A program made the position numbers and the translations under genes. Under the pieces are notes generated by a model. The model saw nothing but the letters and a program-made list of their open reading frames with translations. It had not been told where the DNA came from and searched no databases. From NCBI RefSeq assembly GCF_020622065.1, contig NZ_JAHRYQ010000002.1, positions 617,905 to 681,904 on the forward strand: a DNA stretch of 64,000 bases. Reading direction: 5' to 3'. Source of the DNA: Geothrix sp. (GTDB taxonomy: Bacteria; Acidobacteriota; Holophagae; Holophagales; Holophagaceae). Positions 15,962 to 23,773 of this stretch are shown in pieces (positions within the stretch are counted from its first letter, which is position 1; every line of letters begins with the position of its first letter).

Positions 15962-16282
15962 ATGAAGATCGGGATCATCCTCGAAACCAACGAACCCGAA
16001 AAGGCCTGGAATGGCGTCCGATTCGCCAATACCGCATTAAAGCAGGGCCATGAGGTCAAGCTGTTCCTGATGAGTGCCGGCGTTGAAGCCGAATCCATCA
16101 CCCATGAAACTTACAATGTGCGCCATCAGCTCCATGACTTCGCTGAAAACAAGGGGGCCATCCTGGCCTGCGGCACTTGCATCAAGGGTCGAAACCAGGC
16201 CGAATCCGAGGTTTGCCCGATTTCCACGATGGTCGATTGCCTCGACATGGTCGTTTGGGCCGATAAGGTTGTCACATTTTAA
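15962..16282 (+). CDS. DsrE-family protein
   Basis: 106 residues, Rossmann-like DsrE/DsrF fold: KIGIILETNEPEKAWNG, HEVKLFLMSAGVE, and a CGTC pair near 71-74. The family transfers sulfur or binds persulfides through such cysteines, though some members only bind ligands. Lies between attC remnants 20 and 21, hence a former cassette. No sulfur-relay partners are in the window. Confidence 0.85.
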   Translation: MKIGIILETNEPEKAWNGVRFANTALKQGHEVKLFLMSAGVEAESITHETYNVRHQLHDFAENKGAILACGTCIKGRNQAESEVCPISTMVDCLDMVVWADKVVTF

Positions 16283-16309
16283 GATGGAAACCTCATGGCC
16301 TCAGCCTCG

Positions 16310-16430
16310 GCCTGATCCTCCCCGCAACTTGAACCCCGCCCGCATGACCTGCCACTCTCTCTCAGCTCGCGGCCTCCCAGCCCCCTCTCATCACCTCGGT
16401 GAAGGCGGATCGGGGCTTTACCCGCTAGGC
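16310..16430 (+). repeat. attC 21 (remnant)
   Basis: R'' GCCTGAT (16310-16316) and R' GCTAGGC (16424-16430), core only partly conserved (ACCCCGCCCGCATG, ACCTCGGTGAAGGCGGATC). Confidence 0.7.
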
Positions 16431-16462
16431 GGCCCCCACCCATGCGGCATCAGGATCGGCCC

Positions 16463-16993
16463 ATGATTCCGAATATCATCGCCCCTACTCCCGGCTACAC
16501 CCCCGGCCTAGGCCGGCTGGTCTGCATGCTCACCCATGTTCGGCACACCCTCCTTTCAGCAGTCGGGGGCCTTTCGCCTGCAGAATTCGACCACCTTCAC
16601 GATCCGGAAAGCAACTCGATCGGGGCCCTCCTGGCTCATGCCGCAGCGGTCGAACATTGGTTTCAGATCCTCACATTCGAGGGGTACGAACCTTCGGATG
16701 ACGACATCGCCGACCGGCTGCCCGCTCTGGATCTCGGCGAGAGGGGTCGGCGGGAGATCCGGGGCCGGGAGCTTCTGTTCTATTTGGATGAATTATCTCG
16801 GACGCGACAAACGACACTCGCCTCGCTGGCCAAGCAAGACGATCAGTGGCTCGAAAGCAAATTGGCGGCTAAACCAGACTGGAACGCCCACTGGGCCTGG
16901 TTTCATGTGATCGAGGATGAGATCGGTCACTGCGCTCAAATCCGTTGGTTGCGCGCGCGCCTGCCTCAAAATCCTGGCGCCTCGGCCAGCTAA
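16463..16993 (+). CDS. DinB-family protein
   Basis: About 176 aa four-helix bundle of the DinB/DUF664 group. Metal-ligand histidines are visible at H59 (LLAHA), H65 (VEHWF) and in IGHCAQIRWLR near the C-terminus. Members include thiol-dependent transferases such as mycothiol or bacillithiol S-transferases. The ATG at 16463 is preferred to 16442 because it gives the standard N-terminus. Precedes a second DinB gene 95 bp away. Confidence 0.85.
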   Translation: MIPNIIAPTPGYTPGLGRLVCMLTHVRHTLLSAVGGLSPAEFDHLHDPESNSIGALLAHAAAVEHWFQILTFEGYEPSDDDIADRLPALDLGERGRREIRGRELLFYLDELSRTRQTTLASLAKQDDQWLESKLAAKPDWNAHWAWFHVIEDEIGHCAQIRWLRARLPQNPGASAS

Positions 16994-17088
16994 CCCTCGG
17001 TGTCATGCAGGCTCCGCCCACATCACCTGCCACCCCGGTGGCCTTCTCCGAAGGGTTCGTCCAGAGGCTGCGGCAGTAGAATGCCCTC

Positions 17089-17664
17089 ATGACCCCACAC
17101 GAGCCCTCCCTTGATGACATCGTGGCCATTCTGGCGCGCACCCCCGCCAGCCTGTCGGCCATGCTTGAAGGCCTGCCTCAGGCCCTGGTGACCGCGACCG
17201 AAGGCGACAAGACCTGGTCTCCCTATGATGTGATCGGCCACCTCATCAACGGCGAGCGCGTCAATTGGCTCCCGCGTGCGCGGCACATCCTGGAGGGTGA
17301 GCCCCGTCCCTTCGATCCGTTTGATCGAACGGCCCAATTCACCCAGAGCCAGGGCAAGCCGCTATCAGAGCTGCTCAAGACATTTGAAGTGCTCAGGCGG
17401 GACAATCTGGCCGCTCTCGCGGGAATGAACCTTACGGAGGCAGACTTCAACCGCGTGGGACAGCATCCAGAACTCGGTGAAGTCACTTTGGGTCAACTGC
17501 TCGCCACCTGGGCCGTGCACGATCTCGACCATCTCGGTCAAATCGCTCGAACACTGGCAAAGGTTCACGCCCATGCGGTCGGTCCCTGGGAGCAGTATCT
17601 CTCGATCTTGAAGGATCGCCGGCACGAGTCTGTTTCCAATCAGGCTGGGGCGAACAAGGCCTGA
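17089..17664 (+). CDS. DinB-family protein
   Basis: 191 aa DinB_2-type bundle. H51 (VIGHLING), H144 and H148 (AVHDLDHLGQI) are at the standard ligand positions. Second of two adjacent DinB genes; the sequences differ enough that this is not a recent tandem copy. The only attC trace before it is the R''-like GCTAACC at 16991, so the two genes may have been separate cassettes. Confidence 0.88.
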   Translation: MTPHEPSLDDIVAILARTPASLSAMLEGLPQALVTATEGDKTWSPYDVIGHLINGERVNWLPRARHILEGEPRPFDPFDRTAQFTQSQGKPLSELLKTFEVLRRDNLAALAGMNLTEADFNRVGQHPELGEVTLGQLLATWAVHDLDHLGQIARTLAKVHAHAVGPWEQYLSILKDRRHESVSNQAGANKA

Positions 17665-17717
17665 TCCCTCGCGACAGCAGATCCAGGCGCCAGGTCCCGA
17701 TCCGCTGAGGCCCCTTC

Positions 17718-17724
17718 GTTAGGC
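17718..17724 (+). repeat. Solitary R' core (attC trace)
   Basis: GTTAGGC without any recognisable arm on its left; GCCCCTTC precedes it as in attC R' spacers. Marks the probable start of a decayed cassette. Confidence 0.6.
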
Positions 17725-17730
17725 AGCAGC

Positions 17731-17910
17731 ATGTTGCTTCGAAAAACCGAGACCGCCCGGCGGAACCATGACACGGCAGGGGAACCCTTTCTCTCGGAGC
17801 AAGACGCTTTAGCCGCAGTCACTCTGGCTGGCGCTCCGGCAGATGGGGCCTTACCGATTCCCAATGGCCCCGAACCCAGATTTGCCATAATTGGTTCCGA
17901 TCAAGCATGA
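17731..17910 (+). CDS. Possible short ORF after a lone R' core
   Basis: A 59-residue frame starts with ATG seven bases after the solitary R' core and ends in TGA at 17908-17910. It has no recognised family, a moderate codon bias and no clear ribosome site. The minus strand carries a longer competing frame (17640-17888), so I cannot tell whether either is real. Could be a truncated cassette gene. Confidence 0.25.
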   Translation: MLLRKTETARRNHDTAGEPFLSEQDALAAVTLAGAPADGALPIPNGPEPRFAIIGSDQA

Positions 17911-17925
17911 AAGCAGGTGTGTGAG

Positions 17926-19131
17926 ATGAAGTCATTCTTATCCCTTTTCTTTAGCGGCATCATGCTCGCTGCCCAGCTCGCCTGCGGGGGCGGTGGTTCA
18001 GGCACCCAACCATCAGGTGTCCAGCCGGCTCCAGTTCCCAGCCTGATTCTTGCTGGTCAGATGCTTTCGCCAAGGCATTCCCATACTGCAACCACCCTCT
18101 TGGATGGCCGAATATTGCTGGCAGGTGGGAATTCGACCACTTCAGTTTCTTCTTTTGACTACTTGGGATCTGCCGAGACCTTCAATCCCTCCACCAATCA
18201 GTCAATGGCTCTGCCAACCATGTATCTCGCAAGGTCTACCCATACCGCCACTCGAATTGCCAACGGCCGAGTCTATATTTTCGGGGGTACCGTCGACAGC
18301 CGCCTCACACATGTCGAGTACTTTGACCCGGCGCTCAATGATTTTGTTCTGGCTGGCCACACCTTCACAGTCCGCTGGGAGCACACGGCGACACTCCTGC
18401 GAGATGGCAAAATTTTCTTGGCAGGAGGGTCAGGGGACCAGAACGATACCTGTGAGGTCTTTGACCCATCCACCAATACAACAGAAACGGTCGGGTGGCT
18501 CCATACACAAGTCAGAAGTACGGTCACGAATAGATCTCTGATGACATCCCATCTCCTCTCGGACGGAAGCGTCCTTCTGCTTGGTGGATTTGGAAGCCGC
18601 GAAGATACGCCCTATCTTGCTCCTGTGGACATCGTCGAGGTATATGACCCTCTGATGAAGAGGACCACGGTGGCTACGCCTCTCATGACGCCTCGGTACT
18701 CTCACGCAAGCACCCTTCTGCCAGATGGAAGAATCCTTGTCATGGGAGGTGTTGGTTTCGATGGGGTATCGCGAAGCTCACTCAACACCACAGAACTCTA
18801 TGATCCCCGCAATGGAACCGTCAGCCCCGGTCCACTCTTGAGTGTGGCTCGTCACAATTTCCGCGCGACGCCCCTGCCGGATGGTCGAGTTTACATCTCT
18901 GGAGGTGAGTCTTCTCAAATCAACCTCCAAACCGGTTCGCTCCGCGCGAAGAATGTGACGGTCGATGAAATCTTTGACCCGGCCACCAATCGTTTTTCGT
19001 TGGTGCAAGGGGCCGTTCCGCCACGATTTTTCCACGCAACCGTCCTATCCAATGACGGGATCTTCTATTCCATCGGTGGGCTTGGAGAGGGGACCGCTCG
19101 CAACGAGATCCTCAAGTTCGATATCAAGTAG
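17926..19131 (+). CDS. Kelch-repeat lipoprotein
   Basis: 401 aa. The signal peptide ends in a lipobox (AQLACGG), followed by a linker rich in Gly/Pro and about six kelch-type blades, each with an HTATxLLDGRILLAGG type motif (near 60, 110, 155, 210, 265 and 320). Likely anchored on the outside of the cell and binds a polymer or partner protein. ATG at 17926 is preferred to GTG 17917 for the signal peptide. Largest ORF in the array; followed by attC 22, so it is a true cassette gene. Confidence 0.88.
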   Translation: MKSFLSLFFSGIMLAAQLACGGGGSGTQPSGVQPAPVPSLILAGQMLSPRHSHTATTLLDGRILLAGGNSTTSVSSFDYLGSAETFNPSTNQSMALPTMYLARSTHTATRIANGRVYIFGGTVDSRLTHVEYFDPALNDFVLAGHTFTVRWEHTATLLRDGKIFLAGGSGDQNDTCEVFDPSTNTTETVGWLHTQVRSTVTNRSLMTSHLLSDGSVLLLGGFGSREDTPYLAPVDIVEVYDPLMKRTTVATPLMTPRYSHASTLLPDGRILVMGGVGFDGVSRSSLNTTELYDPRNGTVSPGPLLSVARHNFRATPLPDGRVYISGGESSQINLQTGSLRAKNVTVDEIFDPATNRFSLVQGAVPPRFFHATVLSNDGIFYSIGGLGEGTARNEILKFDIK

Positions 19132-19163
19132 TAAGTGTGGTTTCTATGGGTTGGCATGATCAC

Positions 19164-19287
19164 CCCTAACCCTGCGCTCAACTCGAACCCAACCGGCTTT
19201 GCCTTCCGCTCTCTCACTGTTTCCCGCTTCCTCGGCCCCGCTTTCATCTCGGCGCAGGCCCGGTCAACTGAGCTTCCTTCGTTAGGC
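19164..19287 (+). repeat. attC 22 (124 bp, divergent core)
   Basis: R'' CCCTAAC 19164-19170, R' GTTAGGC 19281-19287. The arms changed together (CAACTCGAACCCAACCGG / AGGCCCGGTCAACTGAG), so pairing is partly preserved. Last intact-looking site. Confidence 0.88.
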
Positions 19288-19292
19288 CGTCC

Positions 19293-19889
19293 ATGCTTCC
19301 CGACCATTTCGCGATTATCGGCGCCATCATCGGCTCACTCGGCGGCTTCTATTACCTATACGAGACCCTCCTCGGCAAAGCCCAACCCAACCGCATCACC
19401 TGGCTGCTTTGGGGAATCTTCCCGATGGTCATCTTCGTTGCGCAAAGGGCGCAGGGCGTCGCGGGTGTGTCCTGGGTGTCATTTGCCGCCGGATTGACGC
19501 CGCTGCTCATCGTCATCGCCTCTTTCTTCAACCCGAAAGCCTATTGGAAAAGCAAGCCCCGCGACTACTACCTGATGGCCGCGGCGATCCTCGGCATCCT
19601 CCTCTGGGTCATGACCGACCAGCCGAACCTGGCCCTGCTGTTCTCATTGATGGCGGATATGCTGGCGGGCGTACCGACCCTCATCAAGTCGTATCGACAT
19701 CCTCATTCCGAGAGCTGGGTGGCCTATGCGGTCAGCGCATTCGGTTTTGGAATCAGCCTCCTGTCGATTCAAATCCATAACATTGAGAACACGACTTTCG
19801 TAGTCTATGTCTTCCTTCTCAACGGCGTTCTTGCGCTGCTGGCCTCACGAAGCCCCAAGCCTAAACAGGCGATCAGCTCCCTTCTTTAA
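19293..19889 (+). CDS. Cassette: polytopic membrane protein, 198 aa
   Basis: About six to seven transmembrane helices. Two internally similar halves: NRITWLLWGIFP near 32-43 and ESWVAYAVSAFGFG near 142-155, and GVPTLIKSYRHPHS resembles the PQ-loop type turn of small transporters. A transporter-like fold is plausible but unproved. The ATG at 19293 lies six bases after R'. Confidence 0.7.
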   Translation: MLPDHFAIIGAIIGSLGGFYYLYETLLGKAQPNRITWLLWGIFPMVIFVAQRAQGVAGVSWVSFAAGLTPLLIVIASFFNPKAYWKSKPRDYYLMAAAILGILLWVMTDQPNLALLFSLMADMLAGVPTLIKSYRHPHSESWVAYAVSAFGFGISLLSIQIHNIENTTFVVYVFLLNGVLALLASRSPKPKQAISSLL

Positions 19890-20012
19890 ACCCTGCGCCA
19901 GTTCCTCGCTCAACTCGAATGCCGCCTGCCTGTCCTTCCGTCCTCTCCCTTCTTTCTTTCTCAGCTCCGTTCAGCGCCTCGATGCCAGCGGAGTCAACTT
20001 CATTCGTTGGGG
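19885..20012 (+). repeat. attC 23 (degenerate)
   Basis: Left end TTTAAAC (19885-19891) overlaps the previous stop; CTCGCTCAACTCGAATGCCGCC and CGGAGTCAACTTCATTC survive. R' is GTTGGGG (20006-20012). Probably inactive. Confidence 0.75.
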
Positions 20013-20018
20013 CGTTTC

Positions 20019-20363
20019 ATGGAATCCCAGCACAAAGTTTTCGAATCACCCGTTTGGGCTGCGCGCCTACTGAGCGCCCTTGCATTGCTTGCCTTTGTCT
20101 TGCTGATCGCCATGGTCCTCCCCGCTTGGCGCCAGAGCTTGGGCTCGCTTGTTGGCTTTTCTTTTGGCCTGTTCTGGGGGCTCTTTGGATTATTTTCTTT
20201 CGTTTTTGACTGGGCGCTTCCCCTTCGGGGCGGTGGATTCGCATCGCCGCATCAACATCGATGGCTTTGGCTTCTCTTCTGTCTAGGTACAGTCCTCATT
20301 GGCTGTTGCTGTCTCGCCTTTTCATATCGTCACTTGGGAATGGGGCTCCAACACGGAGGTTAG
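20019..20363 (+). CDS. Cassette: hypothetical membrane protein, 114 aa
   Basis: Three hydrophobic segments (about 14-36, 42-66 and 82-104). Ends in TAG at 20361-20363, which lies inside a solitary GTTAGGC (20359-20365). ATG at 20019 chosen; TTG 20007 would start inside the R' core. Confidence 0.6.
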   Translation: MESQHKVFESPVWAARLLSALALLAFVLLIAMVLPAWRQSLGSLVGFSFGLFWGLFGLFSFVFDWALPLRGGGFASPHQHRWLWLLFCLGTVLIGCCCLAFSYRHLGMGLQHGG

Positions 20364-20603
20364 GCCGCATCCAGGACCTGCAAACCAGAGGTTGCGGGGT
20401 TTGCGTCAAGAGCCGCCATTGACATGAATCCGGGGTCGGCCCCCTTTCGACCCTGAATGATGGCCTCCTCATGGTCGAAAGGGCTGCTAAGGTCATCCCA
20501 CTTTGATGGCCCTTCGCGAACCTGCCCCCCGCCTCCCTCGGAGGCCACCTCGTCCACCCCTTGTGCCGCCCCAGGCGCGGCCGGTCAGCTTCCTTCCTTA
20601 GGC
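20359..20603 (+). other. Decayed cassette stretch with attC fragments
   Basis: R' GTTAGGC at 20359-20365 at one end and the right half of an attC at the other (CCCCGCCTCCCTCGG at about 20529, GGCGCGGCCGGTCAGCTTCC, CTTAGGC 20597-20603). In between is an 11-bp perfect inverted repeat, CCCTTTCGACC 20442-20452 and GGTCGAAAGGG 20473-20483. No convincing gene. Confidence 0.6.
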
Positions 20604-20609
20604 CCCCGT

Positions 20610-21017
20610 ATGACCGTGAACCCCAACCCTCCCAGCGCGGCCGAGCTTGAGGGCGTGCTGGGCCCCGCTCTGGTGGCTTGGAACAAGATCATCGGCCATG
20701 CCCAGGCAACCCATGCGCCCCTTGCCGAGACCTGGAAGCCTTCGAAAGTGGGGTTCGGCCGCATGTGCCTGCTCCAGCAGAAGAAGCGAACCCTGCTCTA
20801 CCTCACGCCCGACCAGGGCCGGATCTGGGTGGCGGTCGTTCTGGGTGAACGCGCCTTCCAGCTCGCCCTCGCCAGTTCGCTTCCAGACGGGATCAAGAAG
20901 CTGCTTCTCGAGGCCAGACCCTATGCAGAAGGTCGCGGGATCCGTTTCGCGATCCATTCTCCGGATGAGCTTGCATCGATCGTTACACTGCTTGAAATCA
21001 AAACCACCCGCTCGTAA
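20610..21017 (+). CDS. DUF3788-family protein
   Basis: 135 aa, cytoplasmic. The core WKPSKVGFGRMCLLQQKKRTLLYLTP is typical of the family, with a conserved central strand LVERAF-like region (VVLGERAF). ATG at 20610 gives the family start; the frame is open for 150 bp upstream in attC-derived sequence. Directly follows an attC fragment, so former cassette. Confidence 0.75.
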   Translation: MTVNPNPPSAAELEGVLGPALVAWNKIIGHAQATHAPLAETWKPSKVGFGRMCLLQQKKRTLLYLTPDQGRIWVAVVLGERAFQLALASSLPDGIKKLLLEARPYAEGRGIRFAIHSPDELASIVTLLEIKTTRS

Positions 21018-21101
21018 ACCGACCGGACCTTCCGCTCAGTACCAGCCCCAGTCCCCAGACCGCCGCTGACACACACCTCTCACCCCCCCATCGGAGGTTC
21101 C

Positions 21102-21488
21102 ATGAAACGAGTCACTGGCATCGGCGGCGTCTTCTTCAAGGCCAAAGACGCTCCAGCCCTGCGGGCCTGGTACAAGCGGCACTTGGGGATCGATGTCCAG
21201 GCCTGGGGCGGGGCTGCCTTCGATTGGACCGACGCCGGGGGCCAGCCGGTGGCGGGCACCACGGCCTGGTTGATCGATCCGCAAGAAAGCGACCACTTTG
21301 CCCCGAGCACCGCTCCCTTCATGGTCAACTACCGGGTGGAAGACCTTCATGGTCTGATCAAGGCCCTGAAGGAAGAGGGCTGCCATGTGCTCGAGCCGAT
21401 GGACGAATCCGAGTACGGGAAGTTCGCCTGGGTCATGGATCCCGAGGGCAACAAGGTCGAGCTCTGGGAGCCGCCCGCCGGCCAATGA
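21102..21488 (+). CDS. VOC-family (glyoxalase/bleomycin-resistance fold) protein
   Basis: 128 aa with the paired beta-alpha-beta-beta-beta modules: GIGGVFFKAKD-ALRAWYKRHLGI and a C-terminal DPEGNKVELWEP where the Glu is the usual metal ligand. CGGAGG lies directly before the ATG. Ligand unknown: dioxygenase, lyase or drug-binding roles all exist in the superfamily. The sequence just before (21018-21060) holds a fragment like an attC left arm (CGGACCTTCCGCTCAG). Confidence 0.88.
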   Translation: MKRVTGIGGVFFKAKDAPALRAWYKRHLGIDVQAWGGAAFDWTDAGGQPVAGTTAWLIDPQESDHFAPSTAPFMVNYRVEDLHGLIKALKEEGCHVLEPMDESEYGKFAWVMDPEGNKVELWEPPAGQ

Positions 21489-21666
21489 CCCGGGCAGCCA
21501 AGCCTCCGCGGCTCGTCACGCGGAACCGTTGATCGCCATGGGTTCCCTCAGGTCAGGCCCAAAATGTTACTTACAGCAAATCCTGGCCTGTTGATACCCT
21601 AAGACGGGCGGGCCGCCTGTATTCACAGTCATGTTTACCCTTGTCAAAACAGGGGGAGGTAACGAT

Positions 21667-22185
21667 ATGTTCGAAATTAACGATCCCATTTTTTTCAGCG
21701 GAACAGGAGTTTGCCGTATAACAGGCATTCAAGCGGTCAAATTTGGAACCATGGAAGAGCAAGAATGCTATGTGTTCAAGCCTGTGGCCGATCCATCCTC
21801 CTGTTTATATATTCCCGTCATGAACGATGAAGTGCAGGGCGATATTCGCCCCGTCTTGACCCAAGAGGCCGTTTCCCTTTTGATTCACATGATGCCTCAG
21901 GAAGAAAGTATCTGGATCAGCAATGACCGTGATCGCTGCAAGGATTATCTTGCCAAGATACAATCCTGTGATAGCCGTCAATTAATTAAAATAATTAAAA
22001 CGCTATACATCGAGAAAAATATAAATAGTAAATCCAAGCGATTAAACACATCTGATGCCAAGATCATGAGCATTGCCGAGAAGTTGCTCTATGAAGAATT
22101 TGCCTTTGTTCTGGGTATTGATCCAAAAGAAGTGGTTTCCTATATCCGGGACAGAATCCCCCAGAGTGCCCAACAGGCGAGTTGA
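21667..22185 (+). CDS. CarD-like (CdnL/TRCF-type) transcription regulator homologue
   Basis: 172 aa. The N-terminal segment FEINDPIFFSGTGVCRITGI fits the Tudor-like RNAP-interacting domain of CarD/CdnL (a D-x-V-x-Y...GVG pattern), followed by a helical DNA-binding region. ATG at 21667 follows GGGGGAGGTAAC. The gene is clearly more AT-rich than its neighbours, suggesting transfer. CdnL normally has the same architecture and is essential in some bacteria; whether this is the housekeeping copy or an accessory one cannot be seen here. Confidence 0.7.
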   Translation: MFEINDPIFFSGTGVCRITGIQAVKFGTMEEQECYVFKPVADPSSCLYIPVMNDEVQGDIRPVLTQEAVSLLIHMMPQEESIWISNDRDRCKDYLAKIQSCDSRQLIKIIKTLYIEKNINSKSKRLNTSDAKIMSIAEKLLYEEFAFVLGIDPKEVVSYIRDRIPQSAQQAS

Positions 22186-22271
22186 CTCAACCAGCAGGCG
22201 CTCTTGCTGCCCCAAAAAACCGGTTCATTGCTGTTGCACGCTGAGCTTTCTTCCATTCCAGAGGCGCCTCC

Positions 22272-22751
22272 ATGGCTGTCCGCTCCCTTCTCTTCACCTT
22301 CCTGCTCGGAGTTCCCCTCGCGGCACAGGTGACTGGAACCTGGAAACTGACCTCTCAGCCTGATCTACCGGCCCTCATCGAGCAGGCCACGGCGACCATG
22401 AGGCCCGCCGCACGCGCCCGCGCGCGCGACCAGTTGAAGAAAAACAATCCGGTGTGCCGACGGATCACCATTGCCCACGCGGCCGGATACATCACGATTG
22501 GATGCGATGATCACCGGCCTCAGCGCATGCCTGACAGCGCCCTGGCCTTGCCCTGGACCGGTGCGGATGGCCAGAAGTATCTGATCTCCGCCCGCATGGA
22601 AGGGGCTGACCTGATTCAGACTCTCATGGGCGAGGATGGGATGAGGAAGAGGGTCTTTCGCGTCGATCACGGGGTACTGACCTTGCGGGTGACGGTCAAG
22701 GCGGCCGCGCTTCCGAAACCCTTCACCTATGCGCTCACCTATCGCCTCTGA
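22272..22751 (+). CDS. Hypothetical secreted protein, 159 aa
   Basis: Signal peptide of about 19 residues (VRSLLFTFLLGVPLAAQV, cleavage after AAQ), then a positively charged domain with two Cys (VCRRITIAHAAGYITIGCDD) that might form a disulfide. No recognised family. Same-strand neighbours of similar type (22773, 23228) suggest a small secreted-protein cluster. Confidence 0.7.
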   Translation: MAVRSLLFTFLLGVPLAAQVTGTWKLTSQPDLPALIEQATATMRPAARARARDQLKKNNPVCRRITIAHAAGYITIGCDDHRPQRMPDSALALPWTGADGQKYLISARMEGADLIQTLMGEDGMRKRVFRVDHGVLTLRVTVKAAALPKPFTYALTYRL

Positions 22752-22772
22752 CACCCTGCCGCAGGAGCGCCC

Positions 22773-23174
22773 ATGCGAATCGCACCCCTGGGTACCCTGG
22801 CCCTGCTGGGAGCGGGTTGCACGCCGCTCGTCACCGGATACCACCAGGAAAAGGACCTTCACATCACGGGGGAGTGCGCCAAGGAGGGCGGGTCCACCTA
22901 TGTGAAGGTTCTGATTTCCTCCACCGCCGGAGACCCGCCCTGGATGGTCACCTTCATGGGCGGTCAGCCGGAAGATCTGATCATGGAGGCCACTCCAGGT
23001 TTCACCCGCCTTCGATGGAAGCTGGGCAAGGACCACCTCCAGGCCGTGAGCATCCAGCCCTATGAGCTGCAGATCACTTCCGGCGATCGGATGTTCAGGG
23101 CCCGCATCACTTTCCGGACCACCTCGGAACAGATCCTCTCGGCCGTGGTCGGATCGCTGATCCGGATCCACTGA
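22773..23174 (+). CDS. Hypothetical lipoprotein, 133 aa
   Basis: MRIAPLGTLALLGAGC ends in a lipobox with Cys16. The mature part is a beta-rich small domain with no recognised family. It begins 21 bp after the preceding gene. Confidence 0.7.
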   Translation: MRIAPLGTLALLGAGCTPLVTGYHQEKDLHITGECAKEGGSTYVKVLISSTAGDPPWMVTFMGGQPEDLIMEATPGFTRLRWKLGKDHLQAVSIQPYELQITSGDRMFRARITFRTTSEQILSAVVGSLIRIH

Positions 23175-23227
23175 ATTCGGCTGACCTCACCTTCCGCCGC
23201 CACCTCTAGCCACCGCCTGGGGACACC

Positions 23228-23767
23228 ATGACCAAAGCCGCCGCCGCCCTGCTCTGCCTCCTCGGATGGCCCGCGTGGGCCCAGGTCCAGGCTCCGAAAC
23301 CCGATGCCTGGGCGCCGATGCGGTTCATGGTCGGGGACTGGCAGGGCACCGCCTCGGGCGAGCCCGGGACGGGGACGGTCGTCCGCCATTACGAATTCAT
23401 CCTGGGCGGCCAGTTCGTGCATGAGCGCAACACCTCCACCTTCCCGCCCCAGGACAAGAACAAGGCGGGCGAGGTCCATGAGCACTGGAGCCTCTTCAGC
23501 CACGACAAAAAGCGGAAGACCATCCTCTTCCGGCAGTTCCACCAGGAGAGCTTCGTCGTCACCTACGCGCTCAACCCGGCCCTGAGCACCCCTTCCAGGC
23601 TTGTCTTCGACAGCGAGCAGGTCGAGAACATCCCCAGCTCCTGGAAAGCCCGCGAGACCTACGACCTGATCTCGGCCGACGAGTTCACCGAGACCTTCGA
23701 GCTGTCGCAGGCCGGCAAGCCCTTTGCGGTCTACAGCCGCAACCATTTCAAGCGCCGCCAACCCTGA
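23228..23767 (+). CDS. Secreted beta-barrel (THAP4/DUF1579-like) protein
   Basis: Signal peptide ending at AWA; then FMVGDWQGTASGEPG, the typical first strand and turn of small lipocalin-like domains of this kind, with a conserved YDLISADEFTETFE near the end. Mature size about 158 aa. Such domains bind heme or small ligands in some cases. The precise subfamily is uncertain. Confidence 0.7.
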   Translation: MTKAAAALLCLLGWPAWAQVQAPKPDAWAPMRFMVGDWQGTASGEPGTGTVVRHYEFILGGQFVHERNTSTFPPQDKNKAGEVHEHWSLFSHDKKRKTILFRQFHQESFVVTYALNPALSTPSRLVFDSEQVENIPSSWKARETYDLISADEFTETFELSQAGKPFAVYSRNHFKRRQP

Positions 23768-23773
23768 TCGCCC

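Noticed and set aside
17640-17888. Minus-strand ORF of 82 aa
   Set aside because: Overlaps the weak 59-aa plus ORF and attC trace, and has neither a ribosome site nor a recognisable domain.
20296-20557. Minus-strand ORFs near 20.3-20.5 kb
   Set aside because: Overlap attC fragments and the plus ORF; no domain and no ribosome site.
3532-21100. Interspersed 124-bp repeats read as a CRISPR array
   Set aside because: The repeats are long, imperfect palindromes separated by gene-length segments of very different sizes; no short regular spacers or cas genes are present.
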